A DNA stretch of 64,000 nucleotides, taken from Planococcus halocryophilus. Lineage in GTDB: Bacteria; Bacillota; Bacilli; Bacillales_A; Planococcaceae. Positions 1-9,700 of this stretch are shown in pieces. The notes below the pieces were generated by a model that had not been told where the DNA came from, did not search any database, and saw nothing but the letters and a program-made list of their open reading frames with translations. Numbering within the stretch: the stretch's first letter is position 1; each line of letters opens with the position of its first letter. Both the position numbers and the translations under genes were made by a program. The stretch lies in NCBI RefSeq assembly GCF_022489025.1, contig NZ_JAKVTG010000005.1:124001-188000 (forward strand). The letters are read 5' to 3'.

Positions 1-1340
1 GGATCAATCGATTGCTTGATGTTACGCATCAATGCCATACCAGATGCACCCAGTTTCCATTCAAGATAAGGAGATTTCATTTCTCCGACACCATGCTCAC
101 CTGTTATGGTTCCACCCAGATCGATAGCTACTTGGAATATTTCATCTAAAGCTTTTTCTACTCGTTCCATTTCTTCTTTATCTCGTACATCTGTCAAACA
201 AGTAGGGTGTAAGTTGCCATCCCCAGCATGACCGAATGTACTAATTTGAACATCGTATTTCAATGCAATTTCTTGTATTGCTTTGACCATTTTTGCGATT
301 TCAGAACGCGGAACCGTCGCATCTTCCAAAATGGTTGTTGGACGTTTTCTCGATAAAGCAGATAGCGCAGCTCTTCTTCCAGTTTTCAAAACATCTGACT
401 CTTCTTCTGAAGCGGCCAGAATAGCTGACGTCGCTCCATTTTCTTTCGCTATCGCAATCATTTTCTGTATATCTTCTTCAACTTGCTTTTCGCTACCATC
501 TTGCTCCATCAGCAACATGGCTTCCGCTTCACGAGGTAACCCAATTTCCATAAAGTCCTCTACAGCTCCGATAGTCCCTTTATCCATAAATTCAAGCGTT
601 ACAGGAATAATTCTATTTGCGATGATTGCTGAGACCGTTTTTGCAGCCTCTTCTAATGAGTTGAAATAAGCAATTCCGGTTTTCTTTGCGACGGGCAGTG
701 GGATCAACTTCAACGTGATTTCCGTAATTACGCCAAGCGTTCCTTCAGAACCTACTAAAAGTGATAATAAATCATATCCTGCAACGTCTTTAGCCAACTT
801 CCCGCCTATCTTCATCACTTCACCATCTGGCGTAACAATAGTAAGCGCTTTCACATAATCCTTAGTAACACCATATTTTAGTCCTCGTAATCCTCCTGAA
901 TTCTCACTGACATTGCCACCTATCGTTGAAATTTTCATAGAGCTTGGATCTGGAGGATAAAATAAGCCATTTTTTTCTACATAGATACTTACATCTTGTG
1001 TAATAGCTCCAGGCTGAGTGGTAATCGTCAAATTTTCCTGGTCTAATTCTAAAATTTCACTCATGTTGTTAAACAACAGCACCACTCCGCCTCGAGATGG
1101 TACAGTACCTGCAGCCAAATTTGTTCCTGAGCCTCTAGGGACAATTGGAATTTGTTCTTTTGCACAAAATTTGACAATTTCTGCAACCTCTTCCGTATTT
1201 CTAGGTGACAGTACCAAATCAGGCATTGCTTGAAAATTTGCTGTTGCATCATAAGAATAAGCAAGCAAGTGAGCTTGCGAATGTTTCACATTCTCTTCTC
1301 CAACTATTGATACGAAAGAGTTTTTTGTCTTCAACTCCAT
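1..1340 (-). CDS. glcD: FAD-linked oxidase, glycolate oxidase GlcD type (3' end outside window)
   Basis: Reading back from an ATG at 1340 gives 446 codons open to the window edge; about 25 C-terminal residues are missing. It begins MELKTKNSFVSIVGEEN and has the FAD-binding type 4 signatures PRGSGTNLAAG, PPDPSS, IGGNVSENSGG and LVGSEGTLGVITE, then the FAD-oxidase C-terminal domain with FGHAGDGNLHP and GEHGVGEMK. These are typical of GlcD and bacterial D-2-hydroxyacid dehydrogenases, which oxidise glycolate or D-lactate and pass electrons to the respiratory chain. It lies downstream of the CdaR-type regulator on the same strand, and no glcE/glcF partner is visible. The exact hydroxyacid is inferred, not shown. 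Confidence 0.85.
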   Translation of the reverse strand, partial: MELKTKNSFVSIVGEENVKHSQAHLLAYSYDATANFQAMPDLVLSPRNTEEVAEIVKFCAKEQIPIVPRGSGTNLAAGTVPSRGGVVLLFNNMSEILELDQENLTITTQPGAITQDVSIYVEKNGLFYPPDPSSMKISTIGGNVSENSGGLRGLKYGVTKDYVKALTIVTPDGEVMKIGGKLAKDVAGYDLLSLLVGSEGTLGVITEITLKLIPLPVAKKTGIAYFNSLEEAAKTVSAIIANRIIPVTLEFMDKGTIGAVEDFMEIGLPREAEAMLLMEQDGSEKQVEEDIQKMIAIAKENGATSAILAASEEESDVLKTGRRAALSALSRKRPTTILEDATVPRSEIAKMVKAIQEIALKYDVQISTFGHAGDGNLHPTCLTDVRDKEEMERVEKALDEIFQVAIDLGGTITGEHGVGEMKSPYLEWKLGASGMALMRNIKQSID

Positions 1341-1462
1341 TTTTTTTCACCGCTTTCATGTAAACTCTTTCAATAATTATAGTATTCAAACTGTTCTAAC
1401 ATCTATGTTCTTTGAAACAAATTCGAATATTAATTCACTTTGTTTTTTGTATAAAAGACTAA

Positions 1463-1492
1463 ATGACCCTCTGAAAGTCAGAGAGTCATTTT
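1463..1492 (-). terminator. Hairpin between cdaR-like gene and glcD
   Basis: Twelve-base inverted repeat ATGACCCTCTGA / TCAGAGAGTCAT with a three-base loop. It overlaps the stop codon of the regulator. The run of T is strong on the plus strand and weak on the minus strand, so read-through into glcD is possible. Confidence 0.5.
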
Positions 1493-2577
1493 TTCCGGTA
1501 GAGACGAATCGCTGTATATACAATTACTAAATCATTCATATCATGTAAATTTACGCTTAATATATTTTGGATTTTGTTTATCCGGTAGATTAAGGTATTT
1601 TTATGAATATGTAGTTCGTCTGCTAAATCTTGAAGTGAGCTTTTGCGCTTTAACCAAGCCTCTAAAGTTAACATTAACTCTTCTTCTTCTACTAAAGGTT
1701 CGATTGTGCGTTTCAAAAACTCTTTCTGCACTTCTTCTCGAACCGAATAATAAAGCAATTCCAGTTTCAGATCTTCCTCGAACACTATTTTCCCTTGCCT
1801 TTCAGAAACTGCAAGCGCGGTTTCTGCTTGGCTAAAGGAGTCTTTTAACTGGTGAAAGTGATTAAAATTCCCTATGCCAATCGGTAATTTTTGGCGTATC
1901 TTTTTTTGGATTCTTAATGATAAATTCGTTAAACCATCCACCATTTGTTCTTTTTTAATATCCGGCATTAAGAGCACTAACTTCTCCATACCCCAACGGA
2001 TAATCTTCAGTTCAGGATGAATGGTTTGGATCTTCAACAAGCTTTCGACATCCGTAATTTCAAGTTGTTGATATGTTTGGATAACAGCGATTCGCCGGTA
2101 AAGAGAACTGTCGATATTGATCATGCGTGCTCTGTCTTGAATAACTTCTGCAGAAGAATCCGTTGTGACCAAATCAAAGAAAAAGAATTCAATTTCGCGT
2201 ATATCACGCTCTTTTTCCTCTCTTGAAATAGAATCCGTAATAAACAGCTCTACAACTTTCCTTACTAACTTTGCATATTGTTCTACTTCCGGTGGTTTAC
2301 CGGTAATGCCAAGAACGCCAATGGGTGCTCCTGAAACAATGATTGGCATAACGATACCGGGACGCACTCCGCGTAACTTATTACACAATTCTTCAGTAAG
2401 ATGGAGTTCCTGCTGATTTCTCATTGAAATCGCAGCTCCTTCATGAAAAGAATTTAACCGATTGGAATCGGTGCTTGCGATGATAAAACCATTTTTATCT
2501 GTTACTATCACATTTTTGTCCATTAAAGAAGTGAGTTCTTCTACAATTTTAGAACTCAATGATTCCAAATCAAACAA
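1486..2577 (-). CDS. CdaR-family sugar-diacid-type transcriptional regulator
   Basis: The N-terminal ~130 residues match the putative sugar diacid recognition domain (FDLESLSSKIVEELT, then DKNGFIIASTDSNR and MPIIVSGAPIGVLGITG). The C-terminus is a PucR/CdaR helix-turn-helix (LADELHIHKNTLIYRINKIQ). Regulators of this family sense organic acids such as glycerate or glycolate and activate neighbouring catabolic genes. I place the start at the TTG at 2577, because the Shine-Dalgarno-like GGTGGTGA sits on top of the alternative GTG codons at 2586. The gene precedes glcD on the same strand and diverges from the transporter at 2750, so it probably controls both. The effector is unknown. Confidence 0.85.
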   Translation of the reverse strand: MFDLESLSSKIVEELTSLMDKNVIVTDKNGFIIASTDSNRLNSFHEGAAISMRNQQELHLTEELCNKLRGVRPGIVMPIIVSGAPIGVLGITGKPPEVEQYAKLVRKVVELFITDSISREEKERDIREIEFFFFDLVTTDSSAEVIQDRARMINIDSSLYRRIAVIQTYQQLEITDVESLLKIQTIHPELKIIRWGMEKLVLLMPDIKKEQMVDGLTNLSLRIQKKIRQKLPIGIGNFNHFHQLKDSFSQAETALAVSERQGKIVFEEDLKLELLYYSVREEVQKEFLKRTIEPLVEEEELMLTLEAWLKRKSSLQDLADELHIHKNTLIYRINKIQNILSVNLHDMNDLVIVYTAIRLYRKK

Positions 2578-2749
2578 ATTCACCACCCCTAATCAATTAA
2601 TATAAAATATTTCACGAATTTTTTTAATTCTTTATTAGCTTAACAGATTTTAAAAGTTTTCTTTTTTTATAAATTTGACAGAATAATTAAACATTAATGA
2701 GTATAATGAGTTCTATTAGCATAATTCGACTGAAAGGAAGAATAGATCC

Positions 2750-3715
2750 ATGTCCCTTATTACATTCATTTCTAGCAAATTGCCTTTTCTTATTTTATTT
2801 GTTTCAGTGGCCACTTATTTTTCTCCTATCCATTGGCAAGTCTCATCGTGGGTTCCCAGTCTACTGCTAGGAGCTGTAATATTCTTTGCTGGATTATCGA
2901 TGAATATAGAAGCCTTTAAAGACATTAGAAAAAAGACAAAAGAATTACTGGTGATTACCGGGTTAAAATGGACGCTCACTGTATCGGTGTCGGTTGCATT
3001 AGCTCATCTCTTTTTTGCATCTAAACCTGAAATTGCTGCCGGTCTTATTTTGGCTGGGACTGTTCCAAGTGCAACAGCCGCAACTGTCTATACTTTTCTA
3101 GCAGGTGGGAATGCGTCACTTGTTGTCGCTGCATCATTAATTGATGTCGCAATCAGTCCAATTGTAACGCCTCTTGCTATGCTTGGCTTATCTAGCGAAC
3201 AAGTAGCCATCTCCTTTTTTGACCTTCTCGTCTCATTTTTTTTAATTGTCGTATTGCCTATGGCGCTTGGCTTATGGATTCAAAAAGGCATTCCAAAGCT
3301 AAAATCCTATACAGGCCCTGCCACTAAACTTGGAACTTCTTTAGCGTTATTAGTGATTGTCCATACGATTATCGGAAGTGGAAAAGTAGCCATCACTTCT
3401 GAACTAGCTTCTATTCCACTCATTGCAATGGCTACGTTCATTCAAGTTACGGTGCCAATGGCAGCTGCATATTTTATTGCGAAAGCGTTAAAAATGAACG
3501 AGCAAGATGCACGTGCTGCATTGTTTCAAGTAGGGCTTTGCAATACTGCACTTGCGGCAATTCTTGCTTACAAATTTATTGGAGAACTCGGGGTGATCGC
3601 ACCTATTTTTAATATGATTTTTAATTTATCGATTGGCGCGATGATTGCAAATCGCTTCAGTCAACTGGATAATTCCATAAAAAAAAGAAATTACTTAAAA
3701 TTGCAAAATGATTAA
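2750..3715 (+). CDS. Bile acid:sodium symporter family transporter (BASS/SBF)
   Basis: 321 residues with about nine to ten hydrophobic segments and the SBF-family signatures FFAGLSMNIEAF (near 45), GTVPSATAATVYTFLAGGNASL (split here only for description) and FQVGLCNTALAA near 265. The family moves organic anions (bile acids, pantoate, 2-keto acids) with sodium; the substrate here is unknown. AAAGGAAG lies nine bases before the ATG. It is divergent from the CdaR-type regulator and glcD, which suggests uptake of a hydroxy or keto acid, an inference from context only. A strong hairpin ends the transcript. Confidence 0.85.
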   Translation: MSLITFISSKLPFLILFVSVATYFSPIHWQVSSWVPSLLLGAVIFFAGLSMNIEAFKDIRKKTKELLVITGLKWTLTVSVSVALAHLFFASKPEIAAGLILAGTVPSATAATVYTFLAGGNASLVVAASLIDVAISPIVTPLAMLGLSSEQVAISFFDLLVSFFLIVVLPMALGLWIQKGIPKLKSYTGPATKLGTSLALLVIVHTIIGSGKVAITSELASIPLIAMATFIQVTVPMAAAYFIAKALKMNEQDARAALFQVGLCNTALAAILAYKFIGELGVIAPIFNMIFNLSIGAMIANRFSQLDNSIKKRNYLKLQND

Positions 3716-3733
3716 TATATTTTCCAACATAAA

Positions 3734-3776
3734 AAAGCATCCTGACAAGCGATACAATCGCTTGTCAGGATGCTTT
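3734..3776. terminator. Bidirectional terminator
   Basis: Perfect 20-base stem (AAAGCATCCTGACAAGCGAT and its complement) with a three-base loop, between two convergent genes. A-rich and T-rich flanks allow it to work in both directions. Confidence 0.9.
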
Positions 3777-3787
3777 ACTTTTGTAAC

Positions 3788-5740
3788 TTATTTAGTTTCT
3801 TCTAAAAAACTGCTTTGGTAACTATAGTCAGACGGGTCAATCGGAGTGAATCCGATTGGCGTATAAAATCTCAGCAAATCACCATTGACCAGTTGGTCTG
3901 ACAGCTCTAATTCGAAATTAGACTGTTTTTGCAACTGTTCTGCTTGTTCAATTTGTTCATCTTCAACTGGCAATCCAGTTTTTGGATTGTAATAATTCTC
4001 ACCAATTGAATAGATGTCTGGACTCACGTAATCACCGTTTCTGAATGTTACCAATTCCTCGTGATCTTCAGACAATAAGTCTGCACCAAATTGAACGTAA
4101 TTTTCCGTTTCAACACCAAGCAAATGCAATACTGTCGGCAGCAAATCGATTTGACCACCATAAGTATGGTCGATGCCGCCTTCCATGCCTGGTACATGGA
4201 TAAACAACGGAACTCGTTGAAGATTGGCATTTTCAACTGGCGTGATTTCTTTTGAAAGAATTTGCTCCATCGCTTGATTGTGGTTATCGGAAATCCCGTA
4301 ATGATCACCGTATAAAACGACCATTGTGTTGTCAGCTAATCCAGACTCTTCTAATTGCGTAAAGAACTGCTCGATTGCTTCATCTGCATAACGTGCTGTT
4401 TGGAAATAGTTATCGACACTTGGGTCACCCGTTGTCGCTTTGTCAATCGTCGCTAAGTCTTCATCCATGTGATAAGGGAAATGATGCGACACCGTCAACA
4501 ATTTCGTGTAAAACGGTTCTGGTAATTGTTCTAATAAAGTACCTGATTGCTCAAAGAAAGGCTTATCCATAACGCCGTACTCTGCCATGTCTTCTTCTGT
4601 CAGGTCGTGATAAGACTCAATGTCGAAGAAATAATCATACCCAAAAGACTTATAGATTTCAGAACGATTCCAAAACGTTCCGTTATTGCCATGGAATACA
4701 GCAGAAGTGTAACCTTTGTCTTTCAAAATCGCAGGAGCCGCTTGATACGTGTTTCTGCCTTTTGTAATAAAAGCTGAACCTTTTGGCAAGCCAAATAACG
4801 AGTTTTCTAACATAAATTCGGCATCTGATGTTTTTCCTTGTGCCGTTTGATGAAAGAAGTTATCGAAATACAACGTGTTTTGGTCTTGAGTTAAAGCATT
4901 TAAAAACGGTGTTACTTCTTGTCCATCCAATTCATAATCCAATAGGAATGTCTGGAACGACTCTAAATGCAGATAAATAACGTTCATGTCTTCCGCAATT
5001 CCAAAGTAATTCTCATTCGGTTTTGCATAATTGGATTTTGTATAGTTCAATACTTCTGTTTTGTCATCGCTATCAGCCAATACTCGTTGAGAAGAGGCTT
5101 TCAAGGTTTCTACCGTGTCATAAAGAGCGTAATTGTACATGCCCAAATATTTCACAATATAGTTTCGATCAAAGCCACGCGTTAATAACTGCGGACGATC
5201 TTTTTCCGCTAATGCTAAGTTAAAAAACGAAATAGCCAATGCAATAGTAATAACCGGTAAAATAACTCTTGTTTTAAAGTTTCTCGATTCTTTTTTAAGT
5301 TTTTTCGAGAATACAAGAACGATTAAAAAAATTACATCGACAAAGAACAAGACATCTGTCGGTTGGATTAAAGTAACTACACTGCCGCCTAAATCACCGA
5401 AATTTTGTGTTTGAAACAGTGTTGGCAATGTGATAAAGTCACTGAAAAATCGGTAATACACAACGTTCGCATACAACATAACGGACATTAATGTGTAAAT
5501 AAACAAGAGTGACCAGTATTTTCGTGCGCCTTTAAAGAAGAACGATAAGCTTAATAGTAACAAAGCAGAGCCGAGCGGATTGATAAACAACAGCATTTCC
5601 TGAAGCGTACTGTCAACATCCAATTTAAATTGTGTTTTTTGAGATACGTATGTCTTTATCCAAAGCATAGCAACTGCTAAAGCAAATAATGGTACGTACT
5701 TATTCGTGGTTTTTTTATTGTCAGTTTTAATCTTTCTCAT
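3788..5740 (-). CDS. LTA synthase family protein (lipoteichoic acid synthase/primase-like)
   Basis: 650 residues: five hydrophobic segments in the first ~190 residues, then an extracellular alkaline-phosphatase/sulfatase-fold domain. Visible catalytic features are the Glu in YLHLESFQ, the nucleophile Thr in GKTSDAEF and the metal ligands in LYGDHYGIS. LtaS enzymes transfer glycerol phosphate from phosphatidylglycerol to build lipoteichoic acid on the outer membrane face. The ATG at 5740 is preferred: AGAAGGTG lies seven bases upstream, inside the five codons a longer reading would add. Whether it is the main synthase, a primase or a paralogue cannot be told from this window. It is monocistronic, convergent with the transporter at 2750. 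Confidence 0.9.
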   Translation of the reverse strand: MRKIKTDNKKTTNKYVPLFALAVAMLWIKTYVSQKTQFKLDVDSTLQEMLLFINPLGSALLLLSLSFFFKGARKYWSLLFIYTLMSVMLYANVVYYRFFSDFITLPTLFQTQNFGDLGGSVVTLIQPTDVLFFVDVIFLIVLVFSKKLKKESRNFKTRVILPVITIALAISFFNLALAEKDRPQLLTRGFDRNYIVKYLGMYNYALYDTVETLKASSQRVLADSDDKTEVLNYTKSNYAKPNENYFGIAEDMNVIYLHLESFQTFLLDYELDGQEVTPFLNALTQDQNTLYFDNFFHQTAQGKTSDAEFMLENSLFGLPKGSAFITKGRNTYQAAPAILKDKGYTSAVFHGNNGTFWNRSEIYKSFGYDYFFDIESYHDLTEEDMAEYGVMDKPFFEQSGTLLEQLPEPFYTKLLTVSHHFPYHMDEDLATIDKATTGDPSVDNYFQTARYADEAIEQFFTQLEESGLADNTMVVLYGDHYGISDNHNQAMEQILSKEITPVENANLQRVPLFIHVPGMEGGIDHTYGGQIDLLPTVLHLLGVETENYVQFGADLLSEDHEELVTFRNGDYVSPDIYSIGENYYNPKTGLPVEDEQIEQAEQLQKQSNFELELSDQLVNGDLLRFYTPIGFTPIDPSDYSYQSSFLEETK

Positions 5741-6002
5741 ATTACACCTTCTCATAGTTGGTCTTCACAAGGACTTTGGGACATTGAAGTAAACTTTTGA
5801 ACCCAATAGTGTACGTAAACTTATTGTAAAAATTATGACAAGCTCTATTTTACTCTAATACACTAGAAAATGACAGTTTGGTGTTTTTTCAGAATATTCT
5901 TTTAATATTAAAGTTAATAAATTTTCATTATTGATATCCTGCAAAACAGCTGCTCTTACAGCGGGCGTCTCCGTTAGTTTGCTTCATATCTTTTGCTCTA
6001 AT

Positions 6003-6039
6003 TAATAAAAGCAGACGCAACGGAATAGTTACGCCTGCT
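6003..6039 (-). terminator. Terminator of the helicase operon
   Basis: On the minus strand, a 12-base stem AGCAGGCGTAAC / GTTGCGTCTGCT (two G-U pairs in RNA) is followed by TTTATTAATT, three bases after the stop codon of the upstream gene. Confidence 0.75.
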
Positions 6040-6041
6040 AT

Positions 6042-6794
6042 TTATACATTTTGCTCTTCCATGGCTTTACGCCACTTCACAACTTCGCGCGCTTCGATTT
6101 GTTTTTCTACTATTTCGTCCCAACTGCTCGTCATTAAATTCCAAACACGTGAGAAAAAAATGTCTTGCTTGTCGTCATATAACTGAAACTCAACACACGA
6201 AATGTATTTTGTCTTTTGCTCTATACAGCTCGTTATGCCGGTAATAATCGTTTGGAAGCTTTCTTCCCCACCATTAACACCTTCTTTAAATAAGAGCTGT
6301 TCGATTCGTTCTTTGTTCAAACTGCCTTTGATGGGATAACGGTAAAGCGCAAGCGCTTCGTCTGCTTCTTCCGAAGAATCTTTTAGTGCCAAACGATACT
6401 CATTATGAATAGCATTATACGAAATTACCGTTTGACCGCCTTCCATTTCTTCATCAAAAATACCTTTTTCCAAATAATCATGGCCTTTTGGTGTCAGCTT
6501 ATAACCCGTCTTTCCCAATCCGATTAAACCAATGCGCTGCATTTTATAGATCAAGTCGCTAATAAACAACTCTTCTACAAACAGCATTTCTGATAAATTG
6601 GCGGCTCGTCGAATATCAGCTTCTTGAAAAGCGAGCAGCAGCATCTTCATCAAAATATCCATTTTTAATCGTTTGACCTGATCAAATCCAACATCATACA
6701 AAACAATCGGCAGCTTCCAAAGCTGTTCGTTAACGATGGAGACATCCGGATTGCTCGTTATCGTCGCACGTAATTCCGTTCGTAAATTGTCCAC
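6042..6794 (-). CDS. Winged-helix-like partner protein of the helicase, unknown function
   Basis: 250 residues, mixed charge, no signal peptide or membrane segment. Residues ~45-110 look like a winged helix: a helical stretch (ANLSEMLFVEELFISDLIYK) followed by MQRIGLIGLGKTGYKLTPKG, which resembles a recognition helix plus a wing ending in the common 'LTPKG' turn of wHTH proteins. The rest matches nothing I recognise. It starts four bases after the stop of the large helicase gene and shares its terminator, so the two are almost certainly cotranscribed and probably act together on DNA or RNA. The winged-helix call rests on sequence look alone. Confidence 0.6.
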   Translation of the reverse strand: MDNLRTELRATITSNPDVSIVNEQLWKLPIVLYDVGFDQVKRLKMDILMKMLLLAFQEADIRRAANLSEMLFVEELFISDLIYKMQRIGLIGLGKTGYKLTPKGHDYLEKGIFDEEMEGGQTVISYNAIHNEYRLALKDSSEEADEALALYRYPIKGSLNKERIEQLLFKEGVNGGEESFQTIITGITSCIEQKTKYISCVEFQLYDDKQDIFFSRVWNLMTSSWDEIVEKQIEAREVVKWRKAMEEQNV

Positions 6795-6798
6795 ATCG

Positions 6799-9700
6799 TC
6801 ACCCTTTACTGTTTTCTAATGCTTTCAAGCCGTTTTTCTTTTTCACAACTTCTACTACATGCTTGTACATTTTGCGTGTTTCCGCCTGTTTCGCTTGTTT
6901 GGTGAACATGTCTGAACTGCCGACAAGCACCAACAACTCTTTTGCACGCGATAACGCTACGTTTAAGCGGCGGTAGTCTTTCGCAAAACCGATATCGCCA
7001 TGTTTGTTTTGGTTATTGCGCACCATGCTCAGTATGATAATATCGCGTTCGCTTCCTTGGAAGCGGTCAACCGTTCCTGTTCGAACCGTCAAATGTGGCA
7101 AGCGCAATTCTTGATCGAGCATGCGTTGAAGTCGCTTGACTTGTTCGCCGTAAAAGCTAATAACACCAATGCTTTTTTGCTCATCTGAAGCAATTCGCCC
7201 TGCTCGTTTTGCTTCAGCTGTCGCATCATTTAACTCGACCAATAAAGTACGAATTTCTTGAAGTTCAGTTGCGTTGTATAAGCTTTTTCCGCCGCTCATG
7301 CGTTCTTCAAAATAAGCTGGTTCATTTGGCAAATCAAGCCACATCAAGTGATTGTCTCGTTTTACAATCGGTGATTCTAATAAATGATCGCGCTCTCTAT
7401 CCGAGTCCACAATGCCACATTGCAATTGGTCGTTTTCCAACCGGTAAAACGGTGAAATAGTTTCCATAATGTCTTCATGCATGCGGTATTGAATAGCTAG
7501 CATGGTTTTATTGGCAGCTGGCAAGTTTTTATACAAGCGCTCAAATAGCGACTCTTCTAATAGCTTTTCAAGTTCTTTCTTTTCTTCAAAGCCATTATCT
7601 TCGGCAATCATTTCTTGAAGTGTTTCTTCTAATGTGTCGTTGCCGAGAAGTGGTGGCAGTTGATGATGATCACCTACCAGAATGACTTTCTGCCCTTTTA
7701 ACATTGGCAATAATAGTTCTGGTGGTGTAGCTTTTGACACTTCGTCAATAATGACCACATCAAACTCTGGGTAGTTGTCGATAAAATCTTTGCGCGCTGA
7801 AGCCACACATGTTGTCCCAATAACATTGGCGTGTTTAATATACAATTTGCGAATTTCATCCAAATCGTGCTCGTTTGCAGTCTCCAATAAATCCAACCAT
7901 TTTTTCTGTATGGATTGTAATAAAGGCAAGTTCTTCATTTCTTGTTTAAGCGATTCTTTAGTAAACGATAAACTAGCCAATTGTTTCGTCGTTTCCTCTA
8001 ATTGATGCTCAGGATTTGAAGTTAAAATCTCTGCTAAAGCTGAAAGTTGTTGTTCATAATTCGCTATCGCCAGTTCAACTTGTCCGATTTCAGCTTCTAC
8101 TTTAGCCCATTGAGTAATAATAGATTCGAACAACGCACGTTTTTGTTTGAGTTTAACTTGCTGATCCGCTATGCGCTGCTTGGTTTGGTCAAACAAAGCT
8201 TTGTCTTTTTGAAGCTTTTCAAGTTGCCCTTTAGACTCGCGAATCGCATCGTTAATGTCAGCCGGTAGATCAGCTGCATTTGGCAATTGCCGGTAGCGCA
8301 TTTCGAGTGGTGCCATATCTTCTTGTTGTTTTTCTTGTTTTTCTAACCATTTTGCGTCCCAAACCCGATACTGCTCTTGCTGTTTAACAAGTTCCTCACA
8401 CAAAGTTTTCTTTAAGTCGCTAAAAGCGCGTTTCGACTCTGCAATATACACATCGACCGCTTTAAACTTCGCGCCTCTTCTCCATAAATCATTTTGTCTT
8501 CTATATAAGCCAATCAGCCCTTTTTGCAAAACGATTGGATTGCTCCGCTGTTCACCTTTTAATATCGCTCTCAACTTCTCTAAATATTCGTCAATTTCTG
8601 CAGAGCTATACGCTTCTGCTTTTAACAAGGCTAGCTCTTTTAAATTGGCAACCGAAATATCAACAGAAGTCAGCAGTTTTTCAATATACAAAATTGCTGG
8701 AGAAACACGCTCGTTGTATTCGTTGAGTTTGGTCCAGTCTGCCATGTTTTCACGATTGGCTTCTAGTCGGTTGATCAAATACGTAATCGATGCCGTTTCT
8801 TCAACGCGTTCTTCTTTTATCACGTCCAACAAGCCATCGATTTTTTTGATGCTGTCCATATTAGCAACCGCTATTTTTTTCTGTTCCATAATATCCGCCA
8901 TTTGATCACGTTTTTCTGTGATGGCTTCTAGTTCTTGTCTTTTCACTTCTAAATCTTGCTCTAATCGTTCTCGTCCAAGCGCACGCTGAAGCTGTTGAAT
9001 CGCACCTTGAATTTTCTGTTCTTGCACGAGCCACTCGGTGCCTCTTGCTTCTTCGATAAAGACAGCATCTTGTTGAAGTGCATTTTCAAGTGTTTCGATT
9101 TCTTTTTCTATTGCTTGTTTTTCTTGTTCCACTTTATCGTGCTCACGCTTTAATGCAGATCGTTTTGCTCGTTCTTGTTCGAGCTGTTTTTGAATCACTT
9201 GTTGTGTTTTTACTGCTCTTTTTTTCTCTTCTACTGCAATTACCAAACTTTCGTATACCGGCTGAAGTTTTTCTGTAGCTTGTTCATTATGTGTTAGTTC
9301 TTTTTTTAATTCGGGTTCGCGTTTTTCGCGCATTTCGTATTGTGCCGATACTTCTGCTAACGTATGGTCTTTCCAATATTGGCCAACATTTTCTTCGATA
9401 AACTTCTTACCTTCTTCTTCGATGCTTTCCGTGCGGCCCACCCGTAAAATCCGAATGTCTTTATTGGCAAGCAAACGTCCAAGTGCATTATCGACGGCCA
9501 AATTTGACTGTGAAGCAACCAGTGTTCGCAATCCTTTTTTGGCGTTTTGCAGACAGATTTCCGAAATAACTGTGGTTTTCCCTGTACCTGGTGGTCCTTG
9601 TATCACATATAAATCCTCTGCTGCTATCGCACCTGACACCGCTTTTTGCTGAAACTCGTTTAGTCGGTTATGAAAAGATAATTTTTCTAATGGCTGAAGC

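Noticed and set aside
8540..8905. 121-codon frame antisense to the helicase
   Set aside because: Shadow of the coiled-coil coding sequence, no start signal.
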